Origin: a cyanobiont of Ornithocercus magnificus
GTDB lineage: Bacteria; Cyanobacteriota; Cyanobacteriia; PCC-6307; Cyanobiaceae
Reading direction: 5' to 3'
Length of the DNA stretch: 64,000 bases
NCBI GenBank assembly: GCA_007996965.1
Contig: BIMP01000001.1
Location: forward strand, 248,001-312,000
Shown: one piece after another, positions 47,693 through 58,221 of the stretch
Numbering within the stretch: position 1 is the first letter of the stretch
Layout: each line of letters begins with the position of its first letter
Notes under the pieces: generated by a model
Told to the model about the DNA's origin: nothing
The model's input: the letters and a program-made list of their open reading frames with translations, nothing else
The model's database searches: none
Made by a program: the position numbers and the translations under genes

Positions 47693-48831
47693 AACATCAC
47701 GCAGTTCTTCGCCCCTTTGGCCGAGGTGCACAGGTGAGCCTATTCACCCTTGGGACTATGCGTGCCACTACATCAGTAGAGACCATGACAGCCCTGCTAG
47801 AAGCTGCACTACATGCAGGCATTAATCATCTTGAGACAGCTCCTGCTTATGGTCAAGCTGAGTACCTACTTGGTCAAGCTTTGCAGCGTTTGCATAGTGA
47901 CGGAAGAGAGCCAAGTGGTGGCTGGCGCATCACAAGTAAGTTACTACCATGCTGTACCTTCGCAGATGGCCGTCGACAGTTGCAGAGAACTTTGCAGCGT
48001 CTTGGCCTAGTCTGTTTACCACATCTTGCTATTCATGGACTCAATCTACGAGAGCATTTAGATTGGGCTCTACAAGGTGCCGGTCAGGATCTAATTACCT
48101 GGGCACGTGATGAAGGTCTAGTAGAACTAGTAGGTTTTAGTAGTCATGGGGATAATCATCTGATCACTGATGCACTTAACAGTGGAGACTTTGACTTCTG
48201 TAGTTTACACATTCATCTCCTCGACTCACAGCGTTTGCCAATAGCCAAGCAGGCTCTTGAGGCTGGGCTTGGAGTCATGGCAATTTCTCCAGCTGACAAG
48301 GGAGGACGCCTGCAAGATCCAGCTACTGTCTTAAAGCAAGACTGCCATCCTTTCCTCCCATTAGAATTAGCCTATCGCTATTTGATCACAGCAGGTATCA
48401 GCACAATCACTGTTGGTGCTACAACTCCCTCGGACCTCAATCTTGCTCATCATCTTGCCGGAGCGGATGATCCACTCAGCATTAGTGAGCAGGCTGCAAT
48501 TGATGGTCTTTCTAAGCGGCGGCGCAGCCGTGTTGGGGCCAGTTTTTGCAGCCAGTGTCGAGCTTGCCTTCCGTGTCCGCATCAGGTGCCGATTCCAGAG
48601 CTGCTACGCCTACGCAACTTGGCTATTGGGCACGATCTTGTCACTTATGCTAAGGAGCGTTATAATCTAATAGGCCGTGCAGGACATTGGTGGGAACAGG
48701 TAGATGCTAGAGCCTGTAATAGCTGTGGCGACTGTTTACCTCGTTGCCCCTACAACCTACCGATTCCATATCTCCTAGCTGACACTCATCAGCGTCTCGC
48801 TGCCTCTCCATGCCGGCGATTATGGGGCTGA
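47689..48831 (+). CDS. Aldo/keto reductase with C-terminal 4Fe-4S domains
   Basis: 380 residues. TIM-barrel AKR domain with NHLETAPAYGQAEYLLG (catalytic Asp/Tyr region) and a NADPH-binding end, followed by a ferredoxin-like extension with CSQCRACLPCP and CNSCGDCLPRCP, two cysteine clusters for 4Fe-4S centres. This fusion is known in bacterial predicted oxidoreductases; substrate unknown. It overlaps the BFN gene by 4 bases and its 3' end overlaps the convergent binding protein by 12 bases. Confidence 0.88.
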   Translation: MKHHAVLRPFGRGAQVSLFTLGTMRATTSVETMTALLEAALHAGINHLETAPAYGQAEYLLGQALQRLHSDGREPSGGWRITSKLLPCCTFADGRRQLQRTLQRLGLVCLPHLAIHGLNLREHLDWALQGAGQDLITWARDEGLVELVGFSSHGDNHLITDALNSGDFDFCSLHIHLLDSQRLPIAKQALEAGLGVMAISPADKGGRLQDPATVLKQDCHPFLPLELAYRYLITAGISTITVGATTPSDLNLAHHLAGADDPLSISEQAAIDGLSKRRRSRVGASFCSQCRACLPCPHQVPIPELLRLRNLAIGHDLVTYAKERYNLIGRAGHWWEQVDARACNSCGDCLPRCPYNLPIPYLLADTHQRLAASPCRRLWG

Positions 48832-49851
48832 ACGCCGCCAGTCCTTCAAAAGTTGCTCACGCTCCTGAGTTCTGAGCGGAAGCAGAGACCAGCAACGCTG
48901 CCAAACATTTTCAGGGGGCCATAGTGTTTCCCTCAAGATAGATGGGATTACTTCTTGAGGCGGCTCGCTGTCAGTTTCTAACAATGGTGAGCGCCAGCCA
49001 GCTGCCGCAAGACGGATACATAGAGGCATGCTCCATGCATCTTTAACCCAAATCCATGGCAAAACCTCAGTACTATTAACTGACCTAGCCAATAAAAGCC
49101 AGTGTAATGGTGCACCTTGTTTGGGAAGAACTACCGTCAGCCGTGGATCTCGACGGATTACTTCAGCGCAGCGGCTTAGTGGTAGAACAGCGACTCGTGC
49201 TTCACCTTGAAGAAGCCAATTTAGAGCATGACGATCATCAGTGATTAGCTTCTGCGAACGTAGTCGACGCAGTGAATCACGCCCAGAGATACGTTTTGCT
49301 ACTGACAGCATCAGGCGAGCGCTAGCAGGAAAGACTACGCGACCATGAAGAGTTGGATCTAGTAGTACGGACCAGCTTACACGTGCTTGTGGTATCAAGT
49401 CTTCCCCGTGCCGAAAGAGTAATACCCAAGGGCTGACTAAAACTGGTAACACTGTCTGTTTAAGATATGCTGGCAGAGACTCCAGAAAATGACAAGCCTG
49501 GGTTCCGGGAGCCACTGCTGTAAATAAGGATGGTTGCAGCAGTGCTAGCTGTTTTGCTTTTAAACCACTTAACCAACCATCGTGGAAAGCTATTGCATCA
49601 GCGCCTGCATACAATGCACGTTCATATATGTTTAATTTAGAGTGCTGTAGAGAGTATCCAGCTAATGTCTCGAATTTCCAGGGAGAAGGAAGTCGCTGAC
49701 GCCAGGGCTTGGGTAATGTATCAAGAACGGCAGCCAGTCGAGGGGCTCTAGCTTCACGGCGACAGCTACTGATCATCATCAGACTTGAGAGTGCACCTAT
49801 CTGCAGTAGCTGTCGCCGTCCTAATACAAATAGTCGTTCCGGGTTTCTCAT
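48820..49851 (-). CDS. Periplasmic binding protein (PotD-like), Tat/lipoprotein signal
   Basis: 343 residues. The N-terminus GRRQLLQIGALSSLMMISSCRRE combines a twin-arginine motif with a lipobox-like SSC, so export by Tat and lipidation are both likely. The body resembles spermidine/putrescine-type solute-binding proteins (extracellular binding protein family 1), e.g. LDPTLHGRVVFPASARL. No permease or ATPase lies beside it, so the transport partner and ligand are unknown. 4 bases separate it from the CobT-like gene. Confidence 0.7.
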   Translation of the reverse strand: MRNPERLFVLGRRQLLQIGALSSLMMISSCRREARAPRLAAVLDTLPKPWRQRLPSPWKFETLAGYSLQHSKLNIYERALYAGADAIAFHDGWLSGLKAKQLALLQPSLFTAVAPGTQACHFLESLPAYLKQTVLPVLVSPWVLLFRHGEDLIPQARVSWSVLLDPTLHGRVVFPASARLMLSVAKRISGRDSLRRLRSQKLITDDRHALNWLLQGEARVAVLPLSRCAEVIRRDPRLTVVLPKQGAPLHWLLLARSVNSTEVLPWIWVKDAWSMPLCIRLAAAGWRSPLLETDSEPPQEVIPSILRETLWPPENVWQRCWSLLPLRTQEREQLLKDWRRSAP

Positions 49852-49855
49852 GTTG

Positions 49856-51049
49856 TCAAACCTGCCGCTGTGCTAGCTGAAGCTCCCTTAATTGCTGGGC
49901 AGCATTGTCACAACATTTTAATATTTGCTGCCGACTATGTCCACGTAGCTGGGCTAGAAAAGTAAGGGCACCAGCACCAACACCTTCTTTGACAAAACCA
50001 TTTTCATAATCTCGTAGCGCTGCTTGTTTGCTATTATGAAAGCGAAGCCCACTACTAAGTCCGGTAGGCATGACGTGAAAGTGTTGTGCAAGCCGGTACA
50101 GTAATTGCTCCATTTTGCCCTCCTCTGCTAACCAAGGAGTAGTCACTAACAGGGTCTGCGCTAGTGGATCAGGTAAATCTGACGAGTGTGTGGACAGTGC
50201 CAAAGCTAGGACAGCAACCATTTGGCTACCGCCGCCTAACATCACTGGCTTTCCACGCGCCCAGGCTCCTTGCAACAGCCCAAGAGCGAGAGCCTGGAAA
50301 GGGTCACCGACGGCTGCCAGAAGCTTGTCAGCAGTAATCGGTTCAGCAAGATCTGCTGCTGCAAGGCCACGTTCTACGAGCCGGCACTTGAGTTGCCTAG
50401 GAGGATACCGGGCACTTCCGCTAACAAGATCCTTGACATATAAGCCTAGACCGCTGAGTACAGCCAAGGCAGTGGTGGTACCGCCTGGCACACATTCTGT
50501 GAGCAGTAGAGGGCCTTGTAGGTGACGTACTAGATATTGCCCCTGACGGCACAGACGCTTGACTCGCTCCAAAGACATTGCCTGACCACTACTTAGGCAA
50601 GCCGCCGGACCCAGATTACTGGCCTCAACTTGAAGGTGAGGAAAGGTTGGTGTAATTTCCAGTCCTGCTACTAAAATAATGGGGCGGAGATCTATCAAGC
50701 TACAAGCGACTTGACTAATCAGGGCTGGGGTAACCCCGGCAGCTAGTGGAGGGAGTGTGAAACAACGGGGTTTTCCTGGCTCTGTTAGCAGTAGCTCTGC
50801 ATCAGCTACAGCTGTATACCGGCGCGAGTCTGGTGTGGCACCTGCAGCAGAAATTCCCTCTTGTTCAGCTGTGCGCGTGCCGGCTAACACTAGCAAGACT
50901 GAGACATGTTGTGAGGGATCATGCCAGGGTGCTAAGTATTCTCTTAGGTCGTCTGATGAATTGAATCTTCCCCCAGCCAGTAGGCGACAGCCTGGAGGAA
51001 GAGCACGCTTTAGAGATAGATCAGGGCAGGTCAAGAACGATAAGACCAT
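49856..51049 (-). CDS. CobT-like nicotinate-nucleotide phosphoribosyltransferase family protein (UPF0284)
   Basis: About 398 residues from ATG 51049. Resembles the TIGR00303/UPF0284 family related to CobT, which makes the alpha-ribazole phosphate of the cobalamin lower ligand. Visible: LAGTRTAEQEGISAAGATPDSRRYTAVADAELL, GGTTTALAVLSGLG, and GDPFQALALGLLQGAWARGKPVMLGGGSQM. Picocyanobacteria make pseudocobalamin, so adenine may be the base used. The start overlaps the upstream membrane protein gene by 29 bases. Confidence 0.78.
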   Translation of the reverse strand: MVLSFLTCPDLSLKRALPPGCRLLAGGRFNSSDDLREYLAPWHDPSQHVSVLLVLAGTRTAEQEGISAAGATPDSRRYTAVADAELLLTEPGKPRCFTLPPLAAGVTPALISQVACSLIDLRPIILVAGLEITPTFPHLQVEASNLGPAACLSSGQAMSLERVKRLCRQGQYLVRHLQGPLLLTECVPGGTTTALAVLSGLGLYVKDLVSGSARYPPRQLKCRLVERGLAAADLAEPITADKLLAAVGDPFQALALGLLQGAWARGKPVMLGGGSQMVAVLALALSTHSSDLPDPLAQTLLVTTPWLAEEGKMEQLLYRLAQHFHVMPTGLSSGLRFHNSKQAALRDYENGFVKEGVGAGALTFLAQLRGHSRQQILKCCDNAAQQLRELQLAQRQV

Positions 51050-51674
51050 AAAGAAGTTGTGGTGGATCAGGTATTGGAGTCTGCAGCCTGGGGAAGATCC
51101 AAAATGCAAGTGTGTGAAGTGCCAGAGTGTAAATAAGTTGTTGCACCAAGATGAGTAAAAATGCCATTAGTTGTATCTGTGAAAGGTCAGCTGCAAACGA
51201 CAGTTGCAGAAAGTCTGCTAGTCGGTCGAGCAGTGCAGCACCTGTACGGTTAATGACTAGCCAGAGGTTTTCTCCTACTAGCAGAGAAAGCGCAAACACA
51301 CGGATAAGAAAGCCAACTACGCCAATTAGGAGGCCACCGATGAGCGTAAACCACCAGCTACATTGGTGTCTCCAGCCCCAACCAAGCCAAAGTGATAGAA
51401 AGCCATAGGGGAAAAGGATTAATGGCCCACGAACTGGACCCATAAGTACTGCAAGCAACAGCACAGCAACAGCAATACCTTCCAGACCAGCACGACATCC
51501 GTGGCGGAGAATTAACAGCGCCAAGGGGAGCGGCAATGCGAGGCGTAAAAGTGCACCCCCAATCGGTAGGTAGTAAAGCCCTAGCCAAATCAGAGCTGCC
51601 GTCGCTGCTAGGTAGGAGGTCTCCATCATTTGTAGAGCCAGATGGCGATCTAAACTGTCTGGAGGCCAACTCAC
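51021..51674 (-). CDS. DUF2232-type integral membrane protein
   Basis: 217 residues, about six membrane spans with almost no soluble domain. Visible motifs include LPIGGALLRLALPLPLALLILRHGCRAGLEG and GPVRGPLILFPYGFLSL, as in DUF2232 (YybS-like) membrane proteins. No function is known. It overlaps the lipoprotein gene end by 4 bases and the CobT-like gene start by 29 bases, part of a tight run from topA. Confidence 0.7.
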   Translation of the reverse strand: MSWPPDSLDRHLALQMMETSYLAATAALIWLGLYYLPIGGALLRLALPLPLALLILRHGCRAGLEGIAVAVLLLAVLMGPVRGPLILFPYGFLSLWLGWGWRHQCSWWFTLIGGLLIGVVGFLIRVFALSLLVGENLWLVINRTGAALLDRLADFLQLSFAADLSQIQLMAFLLILVQQLIYTLALHTLAFWIFPRLQTPIPDPPQLLYGLIVLDLP

Positions 51675-52174
51675 GGTGTACGGCCTTGAGGCTTAAACGG
51701 CTCGATGACACCCTCGATCCGTTCTATCTTGAAGTGGAGTTTGGCCCGAAGTAGGGCTTGAGTGAGTACCTCCGCCGTTGCTGCTGGGTTGGTACCGGAT
51801 AGCATTAGCGTAATGCGGTAGGGCTGAGTATCCTTTTCAAATAATAAAGGTTTGCCCTCATCAAACATGGCTGCAACAATTTGCCTTCCCTGATCTTGGT
51901 CCTTGCCAAGAAGTTCTTCATTTCCTCCAACACTCAGCTGGGTGACATCAGTGTCTTTTGAAGTAGCACTAGAGAGGCCATAGGTACTGCTAGGTGCTGT
52001 AGGGCTCAAGGGCGATAATGCTTCTGTAGTATTGCGATCGCTCCCTGAAGTGATTAGGGAATTGTCAAAGCTTCTGGCAAGACGTTCACCTAGAGATGTA
52101 CCAGTGCAACCTAGAAGGTTTACTGCTAGCAACGCAATGCCTGCCTGCAGCGATATAGATGGCCATAACTGCAT
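51671..52174 (-). CDS. Conserved lipoprotein downstream of topA
   Basis: 167 residues. The signal sequence ends in a lipobox NLLGC with Cys near residue 23, so it should be lipidated by Lgt. A low-complexity Ser/Thr/Pro linker (about residues 35-80) leads to a small C-terminal alpha/beta domain with YRITLMLSGTNPAATAEVLTQALL and FKIERIEGVIEPF. Its start is the base after the topA stop codon. Function unknown. Confidence 0.72.
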   Translation of the reverse strand: MQLWPSISLQAGIALLAVNLLGCTGTSLGERLARSFDNSLITSGSDRNTTEALSPLSPTAPSSTYGLSSATSKDTDVTQLSVGGNEELLGKDQDQGRQIVAAMFDEGKPLLFEKDTQPYRITLMLSGTNPAATAEVLTQALLRAKLHFKIERIEGVIEPFKPQGRTP

Positions 52175-54895
52175 TTATTTATCACCCGGCTGAATAATGC
52201 GAACACTACTAGCTCGTAGTCGGCCAGTCTTGGTAACAGCAGGAGTCTTACGAGCTGGTGACTTTGAGGTCTTGGGCGTCTTTGTCAACTCAGCTGCAGA
52301 ATTTCTGGCAGAAGTCCGGCTTGCTGAGCGGCGTGTTGTCTTTTTAGCAGATGTCTTAGCTGCCAGCAGCTCTATTGCTTCCTCTAAAGTAATAGTTTCA
52401 GCTTTCTTGCCATCTGGAAGCGAAGCATTAATCTTGCCTTGCTTTACATAAGGTCCGTAGGGACCATTGTAAACTTGGATAGGCTCTTCGACACCCATAG
52501 GTTTTCCCAAGTTCTTGATAGCTGTGCGCCCTCCTCTAGTACGCTTTGGCATTGAGAGTAACTCGAGTGCACGGTTGAGCTCGATTCCTAATACGTTGTC
52601 GTCACTCTTTAAAGACCGGTAATCCTTCTCGCCCTTGCTTTTGTCCCAAACAATGTAAGGGCCAAAACGGCCTAGACCAGCCTGGACACGACCACCGTCT
52701 GGATGTTCCCCGAGTAGGCGAGGCAGGCGCAGCAGCCCGAGTGCATCATTAAGTTCTAGCTCCTCTGGTTTAATTCCTTTAGGCAACGATGCCCTCTTGG
52801 GTTTGGGATTTCTGTCATTGACCTGGCCCCTTTGAATATAAGGACCATATTGACCAAAGAGTAGGTAGATTAGATCTCCAGTCTCTGGATCTTCCCCAAT
52901 TGGTTCTGGACCATCTGCTTTGTGCCTTAAAATCGTCCTGGCTCGCTCTTCATCAAGGTCAGCTGGCGTGATCTCTCGTGGCAGTGTGGCCTTAATCAGC
53001 TCTTCCTCACCACTATCTCCAATATGCTTGGACTCTAAATAAGCACCAAATCTACCAATCCGAACGACGCAGGGAAGTCCCTCAAGCTCAATGGTACGTG
53101 AGGTGCTAGGATTGATGTCTCCCTCTCGTTGCTGAACCTGGTGCTCTAGACCTTCATCACCCTTATAAAAAGACTCAAGGTAAGGCAGCCAGGGTACCCT
53201 TCCAGTCGAGATTTCATCTAGCGTTGACTCCATGCGTGCTGTAAAACCTGTGTCAACAAGGTCAGGGAAATGATCTTCTAATAAGTTTGTGACTGCAAAA
53301 GCAGTAAAACTTGGAGAGAGCGAATTGCTCTGTAAAACAGCATAACCACGATCAACAATTGTTCCAATTATGCTTGCGTATGTAGATGGGCGTCCGATTC
53401 CTTCCTTTTCTAGTATCCTTACTAGCGAGGCCTCGCTATAGCGGGCAGGAGGTTGAGTTTGATGTCCAAGAGGCTCTATCTCTCTGACAGTAGGTATATC
53501 ACCGATGTTTAGTATCGGCAGCAAGATCTCTTGACCTTCGATAGCAGCTTCAGGGTCATCGCTGCCCTCTACATAAGCTCGAAAGAAACCAGGGAAATCA
53601 ATACGTTTACCAGTGGCACGGAAACTGGCTTCTGCAGCACTTAGATCTACAGTAAGCATCGTAATGCGCGCCTCTGCCATCTGAGAGGCTATCGTACGTT
53701 TCCAAATTAGTTCATAGAGGCCTAGATCTCTCCCTGTGAGCGAAGTATTATTTGGTGGCAAGAAACACTCCCCAGACGGGCGTATTGCTTCATGTGCCTC
53801 CTGAGCATTGCGGGTCTTGGTACCAAATTGACGTGGTGAGTGACTCAGGTAGTTAAGACCGTAGAGATCTTCAACGCAGCTGCGGGCCGCCTGGATTGCC
53901 TGAGCAGAGAGATGAGGAGAGTCAGTGCGCATGTAGGTGATGAAGCCTCGCTCATAGAGACTTTGGGCGCACCGCATAGTCTCGCGAGCTGAAAGCCGCA
54001 GTTTGCGATTTGCCTCTTGCTGTAGTGTACTCGTAGTGAATGGGGCAACAGGGCGACGAGTAGTAGGCTTCTCCTCCACAGCTTCGACCCTCCAAGTTGC
54101 CTCCCGTAAAGAAGTAGCTAGTGCGCAGGCTAATTCCTGATCGAGAAGTTTGACCTTCACTTTCTCCTTAAGCTTACCTGTACTTTCATCAAAGTCACTG
54201 CCAGTAGCAATCTTTTGGCCAGAGAGTCGCATGAGTCGCGCGTCAAAACCAACGCCTTCATGGTCTAGGTGGGCGCGTAGATCCCAATAGTTGCCACTTC
54301 GGAAGGAGCGACGTGCTCTTTCCCTCTGAACAACTAGGCGTACAGCTACTGACTGAACCCGGCCAGCTGACAATCCCCAAGCTACCTTTTTCCAGAGCAG
54401 GGGCGAAAGACTATAGCCAACTAAGCGATCGAGAATCCGGCGAGTCTCCTGAGCATGGACAAGCTCCATATCAAGATCCCTTGTCTGATCCAAGGCTTTA
54501 GCAATTGCTTCCTGAGTGATCTCGTGAAATACCATGCGCTTTACTGGCACCTTTGGTGCAAGAAGCTGAAGTAGATGCCAGCTAATGCTCTCGCCCTCAC
54601 GGTCTTCATCCGTGGCTAGTAAGAGACTCTGAGCATCCTTCAGCGCATCCTTCAGCCCACGAACAATCTTCCTCTTATCCTTCGGCACCACATACAGAGG
54701 TTCGAAGTCGGCCTCGGTGTTTACGCCAAGGCTTGCCCATTTCTGCCCCTTATGGGATGCAGGAATCTCGCTGGCGTTATTAGGAAGATCTCGAACGTGT
54801 CCCATTGATGCCTCAACACGGAAACCAGAGGGCAGAAATCCCCGGATTGTCCGCGCCTTAGTTGGACTTTCGACAATGACCAGTGTGTGCACCAC
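52175..54895 (-). CDS. topA: DNA topoisomerase I
   Basis: Relaxes negative supercoils. 906 residues. Toprim domain with VIVESPTKARTIRGF (N-terminus) and DEDREGE (96-102), catalytic Tyr321 in ITYMRTDSPHL. C-terminal repeats with GPYI/GPYV segments (three copies in the last third) replace zinc fingers, and the final about 70 residues are a Lys/Arg/Ser/Thr-rich basic tail from about residue 830. It begins a run of tightly packed minus-strand genes ending with the binding protein at 48820. Divergent from ndhB. Confidence 0.96.
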   Translation of the reverse strand: MVHTLVIVESPTKARTIRGFLPSGFRVEASMGHVRDLPNNASEIPASHKGQKWASLGVNTEADFEPLYVVPKDKRKIVRGLKDALKDAQSLLLATDEDREGESISWHLLQLLAPKVPVKRMVFHEITQEAIAKALDQTRDLDMELVHAQETRRILDRLVGYSLSPLLWKKVAWGLSAGRVQSVAVRLVVQRERARRSFRSGNYWDLRAHLDHEGVGFDARLMRLSGQKIATGSDFDESTGKLKEKVKVKLLDQELACALATSLREATWRVEAVEEKPTTRRPVAPFTTSTLQQEANRKLRLSARETMRCAQSLYERGFITYMRTDSPHLSAQAIQAARSCVEDLYGLNYLSHSPRQFGTKTRNAQEAHEAIRPSGECFLPPNNTSLTGRDLGLYELIWKRTIASQMAEARITMLTVDLSAAEASFRATGKRIDFPGFFRAYVEGSDDPEAAIEGQEILLPILNIGDIPTVREIEPLGHQTQPPARYSEASLVRILEKEGIGRPSTYASIIGTIVDRGYAVLQSNSLSPSFTAFAVTNLLEDHFPDLVDTGFTARMESTLDEISTGRVPWLPYLESFYKGDEGLEHQVQQREGDINPSTSRTIELEGLPCVVRIGRFGAYLESKHIGDSGEEELIKATLPREITPADLDEERARTILRHKADGPEPIGEDPETGDLIYLLFGQYGPYIQRGQVNDRNPKPKRASLPKGIKPEELELNDALGLLRLPRLLGEHPDGGRVQAGLGRFGPYIVWDKSKGEKDYRSLKSDDNVLGIELNRALELLSMPKRTRGGRTAIKNLGKPMGVEEPIQVYNGPYGPYVKQGKINASLPDGKKAETITLEEAIELLAAKTSAKKTTRRSASRTSARNSAAELTKTPKTSKSPARKTPAVTKTGRLRASSVRIIQPGDK

Positions 54896-55025
54896 GGGTG
54901 GGGCTATGACCGGCTTTCTTCTTTATCGCACTGTTGCTGCCGGATGCAGAGTATAGATGTCCTGCTGCCAAAGCTGACGGTGCTTCACCGCTACAGTCAC
55001 CTTGTCAGCTCCGTCTTTGCCAGCC

Positions 55026-56597
55026 ATGCTTGATTGGGGTGCTTTGTTTGTTGCAGTCCAGCCTATGGCTGATGCCGGAGTACTGTCGAATCTTTCTCTC
55101 AACGCTGGAGCAGTTGCTCCTGAGGGAGCCATTTTGCTCGCGCTGCTACTAACACTAATTGTCGATCTAGCAGGTGAGCGCATAGCTTTCCGTTGGGTCC
55201 CTTTAATTTGCTATGGAGGACTTCTATCAGCGCTAATCCTCTTGGCTCTGCAATGGAACAGCCCACTAAACGTCTCGTTTCTTGGCGCATTTCTCTCTGA
55301 CCGTCTCTCAATAGTGTTCCGGGCAGTAATCGACCTTTCAACTCTATTTTCATTGCTAATTAGTTGGCGTTACGCTAGTAAGAGTGGCACGCCGATTGGA
55401 GAATACGCTGCTATTCTCTTAGCAGCTACGCTTGGCGCTATGCTTCTCTGTGGCTCTACAGACTTAGTAAGTGTATTTGTGTCACTTGAAACGCTCTCAA
55501 TAGCCAGTTATTTACTGTCGGGTTACATGAAGCGCGATGCTCGTAGCTCTGAGGCTGCGTTGAAGTATCTACTAGTAGGGTCTGCAGCTGCAGCGGTCTT
55601 CCTATATGGATCATCATTACTCTATGGTCTCAGTGGAACAACCAACCTTGAGGCAATTGGTATATCTCTAGCATCTAGTCCTACACCGCTTGCAGCCTTG
55701 ACTTTGGTGTTTGTACTGTCTACAGTGGCTTTCAAGATTGCTGCTGTCCCTTTTCATCAATGGACACCAGATGTTTATGAAGGATCACCTACTCCAGTAG
55801 TTGCTTTTTTATCAGTTGGTTCTAAAGCAGCTGGCTTTGCTCTAGCACTTCGGCTACTAGTTGGCTGCTTCGGTAATTTTGATGATCAGTGGAAACTATT
55901 ATTCACAGTTTTAGCTGTACTCAGTATGACATTGGGCAATGTTGTGGCTTTAGCACAGACCTCAATGAAGCGAATGCTTGCCTATAGTTCTATTGGTCAG
56001 GCTGGATTTATAATGATTGGTCTTGTCTGTGGTACCGAGGATGGCTTTGCAGCCATGGTACTTTATGTAGTCTCATACTTGTTTATGAATCTTGGAGCTT
56101 TTGCATGTATTATCCTGTTCTCAATTCGTACCGGTAGTGATCGAATTGCTGACTATGCAGGTCTTTATCAAAAAGATCCGCTAATCACCCTTGGTCTTAG
56201 CTTATGCCTTCTCTCGCTTGGTGGCATACCACCAATGCTAGGATTTTTCGGCAAAATATATCTTTTCTTTGCAGGCTGGGCTGATCATCAGTACTTACTA
56301 GTTATTACTGGTCTTGTGACCTCTGTTATCTCGATTTACTACTACATCTCTGTCATTAAAATGATGGTGGTCAAGGAACCTCAGGAAGCTTCCGAAGTAG
56401 TGAAGTCTTATCCGACTGTAAGGTGGAATATAAATGGTCTACAGCCACTGCGGGTAGCTCTGGTTAGCTGCGTTGTAGCAACAGCAGTGGGAGGAGTCCT
56501 TTCCAACCCGCTTTTCCAACTTGCGAATAAGGCTGTAACTGGTACACCCCTACTTCAGCAGGCCATAGCTAGCACTATCTTACAGCCTTTCAGCTAG
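55026..56597 (+). CDS. ndhB: NAD(P)H-quinone oxidoreductase (NDH-1) subunit 2
   Basis: Antiporter-like membrane subunit of the photosynthetic complex I used in respiration and cyclic electron flow. 523 residues from ATG 55026, about 14 spans. Signatures: LAPEGAI-type N-terminus [71 protein letters not shown] and [16 protein letters not shown] at 55002 is an alternative start. Divergent from topA; other ndh genes are not in the window. Confidence 0.95.
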   Translation: MLDWGALFVAVQPMADAGVLSNLSLNAGAVAPEGAILLALLLTLIVDLAGERIAFRWVPLICYGGLLSALILLALQWNSPLNVSFLGAFLSDRLSIVFRAVIDLSTLFSLLISWRYASKSGTPIGEYAAILLAATLGAMLLCGSTDLVSVFVSLETLSIASYLLSGYMKRDARSSEAALKYLLVGSAAAAVFLYGSSLLYGLSGTTNLEAIGISLASSPTPLAALTLVFVLSTVAFKIAAVPFHQWTPDVYEGSPTPVVAFLSVGSKAAGFALALRLLVGCFGNFDDQWKLLFTVLAVLSMTLGNVVALAQTSMKRMLAYSSIGQAGFIMIGLVCGTEDGFAAMVLYVVSYLFMNLGAFACIILFSIRTGSDRIADYAGLYQKDPLITLGLSLCLLSLGGIPPMLGFFGKIYLFFAGWADHQYLLVITGLVTSVISIYYYISVIKMMVVKEPQEASEVVKSYPTVRWNINGLQPLRVALVSCVVATAVGGVLSNPLFQLANKAVTGTPLLQQAIASTILQPFS

Positions 56598-56609
56598 AGT
56601 TTTAACAAA

Positions 56610-57371
56610 GTGCAAGAAATAGTCGCCCAACTTACCAATATTAGCAAGACTTATGGTAGTGGCTCTGCCACTGTCCAAGCTCTAAACTGTCTTAATCTGA
56701 CTGTTGAAAGAGGTGAGTATCTGGCTGTAATGGGCGCCAGTGGCTCTGGCAAGAGTACAGCCATGAACATTCTCGGTTGCCTAGACCGACCTAGTAGTGG
56801 TAACTACCAGCTTAATGGAAAGGCTGTCGAGAAGCTCAGCGATGATCAGTTGGCAGATCTACGCAACTGTGATCTAGGGTTCGTATTCCAGCAGTTTCAC
56901 TTACTGACATACGCCACGGCCATGGAAAATGTGATGCTGCCAATGATCTATGCTGGTTTCACACCTGCGGAACAGCGGCAACAAGCTGAGGAAGCACTTT
57001 GTCGTGTTGGCCTCGCTGACCGTCTAAACAATAAACCTAATCAGCTATCTGGTGGCCAACAGCAGCGTGTCGCGATTGCTCGAGCTATTATTAACCAACC
57101 AGCCCTATTATTGGCTGATGAACCTACTGGAGCCCTCGACTCTCGTACCACCGAAGATGTACTTTGTCTATTCGATGAACTTCATCAGCAAGGAATCACC
57201 ATCATTCTTGTGACTCATGAGGATGAAGTCGCAGCCTGTGCTTCACGCGTGGTGCACTTTCTTGACGGCCAACTTATGTCAACAGAAGAACAGGAGCTAG
57301 GGCAGAGTTCAAGAATATCAGGAAAGAGAAAGCATATAAATACAAAATCACAGACCAAAAATTGGATCTAA
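56610..57371 (+). CDS. ABC transporter ATP-binding protein (LolD/MacB/DevA type)
   Basis: 253 residues. Walker [10 protein letters not shown], signature [15 protein letters not shown], Walker [13 protein letters not shown] and H-loop VTHEDEVAA are intact. The family powers mechanotransmission exporters such as DevBCA, MacAB and LolCDE. No permease is adjacent. Start GTG 56610 is 12 bases after ndhB. A basic, polar tail of about 30 residues follows the core. Confidence 0.9.
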   Translation: MQEIVAQLTNISKTYGSGSATVQALNCLNLTVERGEYLAVMGASGSGKSTAMNILGCLDRPSSGNYQLNGKAVEKLSDDQLADLRNCDLGFVFQQFHLLTYATAMENVMLPMIYAGFTPAEQRQQAEEALCRVGLADRLNNKPNQLSGGQQQRVAIARAIINQPALLLADEPTGALDSRTTEDVLCLFDELHQQGITIILVTHEDEVAACASRVVHFLDGQLMSTEEQELGQSSRISGKRKHINTKSQTKNWI

Positions 57372-57414
57372 TAATAGATTGAGATAATCATTAATACAGT
57401 GGGATGTGGTAAAT

Positions 57415-58221
57415 CTAACACCATCGGGTCCAGCTACGATGCCTGTTTTCTCGCTGAAGTCTCAACTCTCCCAAGTCAGATATCCCCGTGATTGCCCAAA
57501 TCTCATGACTCTCCGGGTCTTGTACCTCAGTAGACCAGAGGCGACTCTCAATCTGTTCTCTTAGCCAGACCACTGAGCACCTGGAAAGAAGTATCGCATG
57601 TTCGAGGGCCAGTAGGACCTCAACAGCCCATGCCTCGGGACATGCCAACACCTGCGGTAGTAGTTGTACCAATGCTACTCCCTCAGCCGGCACTGGATTA
57701 ACTACATTCATCCCCAACCCTATGCGGGCTAAGCGGAGATTATTGCCACGGTGAACTAAAGACGGCAACAGGCCAGCCAGTTTTCGAGATCCCACTACCA
57801 AGTCGTTTGGCCACTTGATGCGAACTGGTAAACCATGCTGTTCAAGCCTCTCAGCAAGGGCCAGCGCCACAATGAGGCCAAATAAGGCTACAGAATGGCT
57901 TCTACGAGGCCATGGTAAAGCTGCACTAATCCAAACACCACCTCGTGGCGATTGCCAAATGCGTTCTCCTTGGCCATGGGCCCGGATTTGCCGAGCGGCA
58001 ATCAAGGCACGTGGATGTTCTCCTGTCCAGGGCTTATTGCGAAGCCAGTGGCCAAGGCCTTGCTCAGTACTGACTGCAACAGACTGACATCGCAAACTCC
58101 AGTGCAACGAGCTGGCCGGGTTACGGCGGAGATAGTAGTGTAGTCTTGCTCCGCTAGTATAAGGCTTCATCGCAAGTAAGCTGCTGGCCTCTGTTTGCAC
58201 TAATTGTCTTAGTCTGTCCAT
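57415..58221 (-). CDS. birA: Biotin-[acetyl-CoA carboxylase] ligase
   Basis: 268 residues. Biotin protein ligase catalytic domain with IKWPNDLVVGSRKLAGLL and RARIGLGMNVVNP-type blocks; the biotin-binding GRGxxGRxW region reads HGQGERIWQSPRGGVW here. The winged-helix DNA-binding domain of E. coli BirA is absent, so it is a monofunctional (group I) ligase. It biotinylates AccB for fatty acid synthesis. Confidence 0.88.
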   Translation of the reverse strand: MDRLRQLVQTEASSLLAMKPYTSGARLHYYLRRNPASSLHWSLRCQSVAVSTEQGLGHWLRNKPWTGEHPRALIAARQIRAHGQGERIWQSPRGGVWISAALPWPRRSHSVALFGLIVALALAERLEQHGLPVRIKWPNDLVVGSRKLAGLLPSLVHRGNNLRLARIGLGMNVVNPVPAEGVALVQLLPQVLACPEAWAVEVLLALEHAILLSRCSVVWLREQIESRLWSTEVQDPESHEIWAITGISDLGELRLQRENRHRSWTRWC

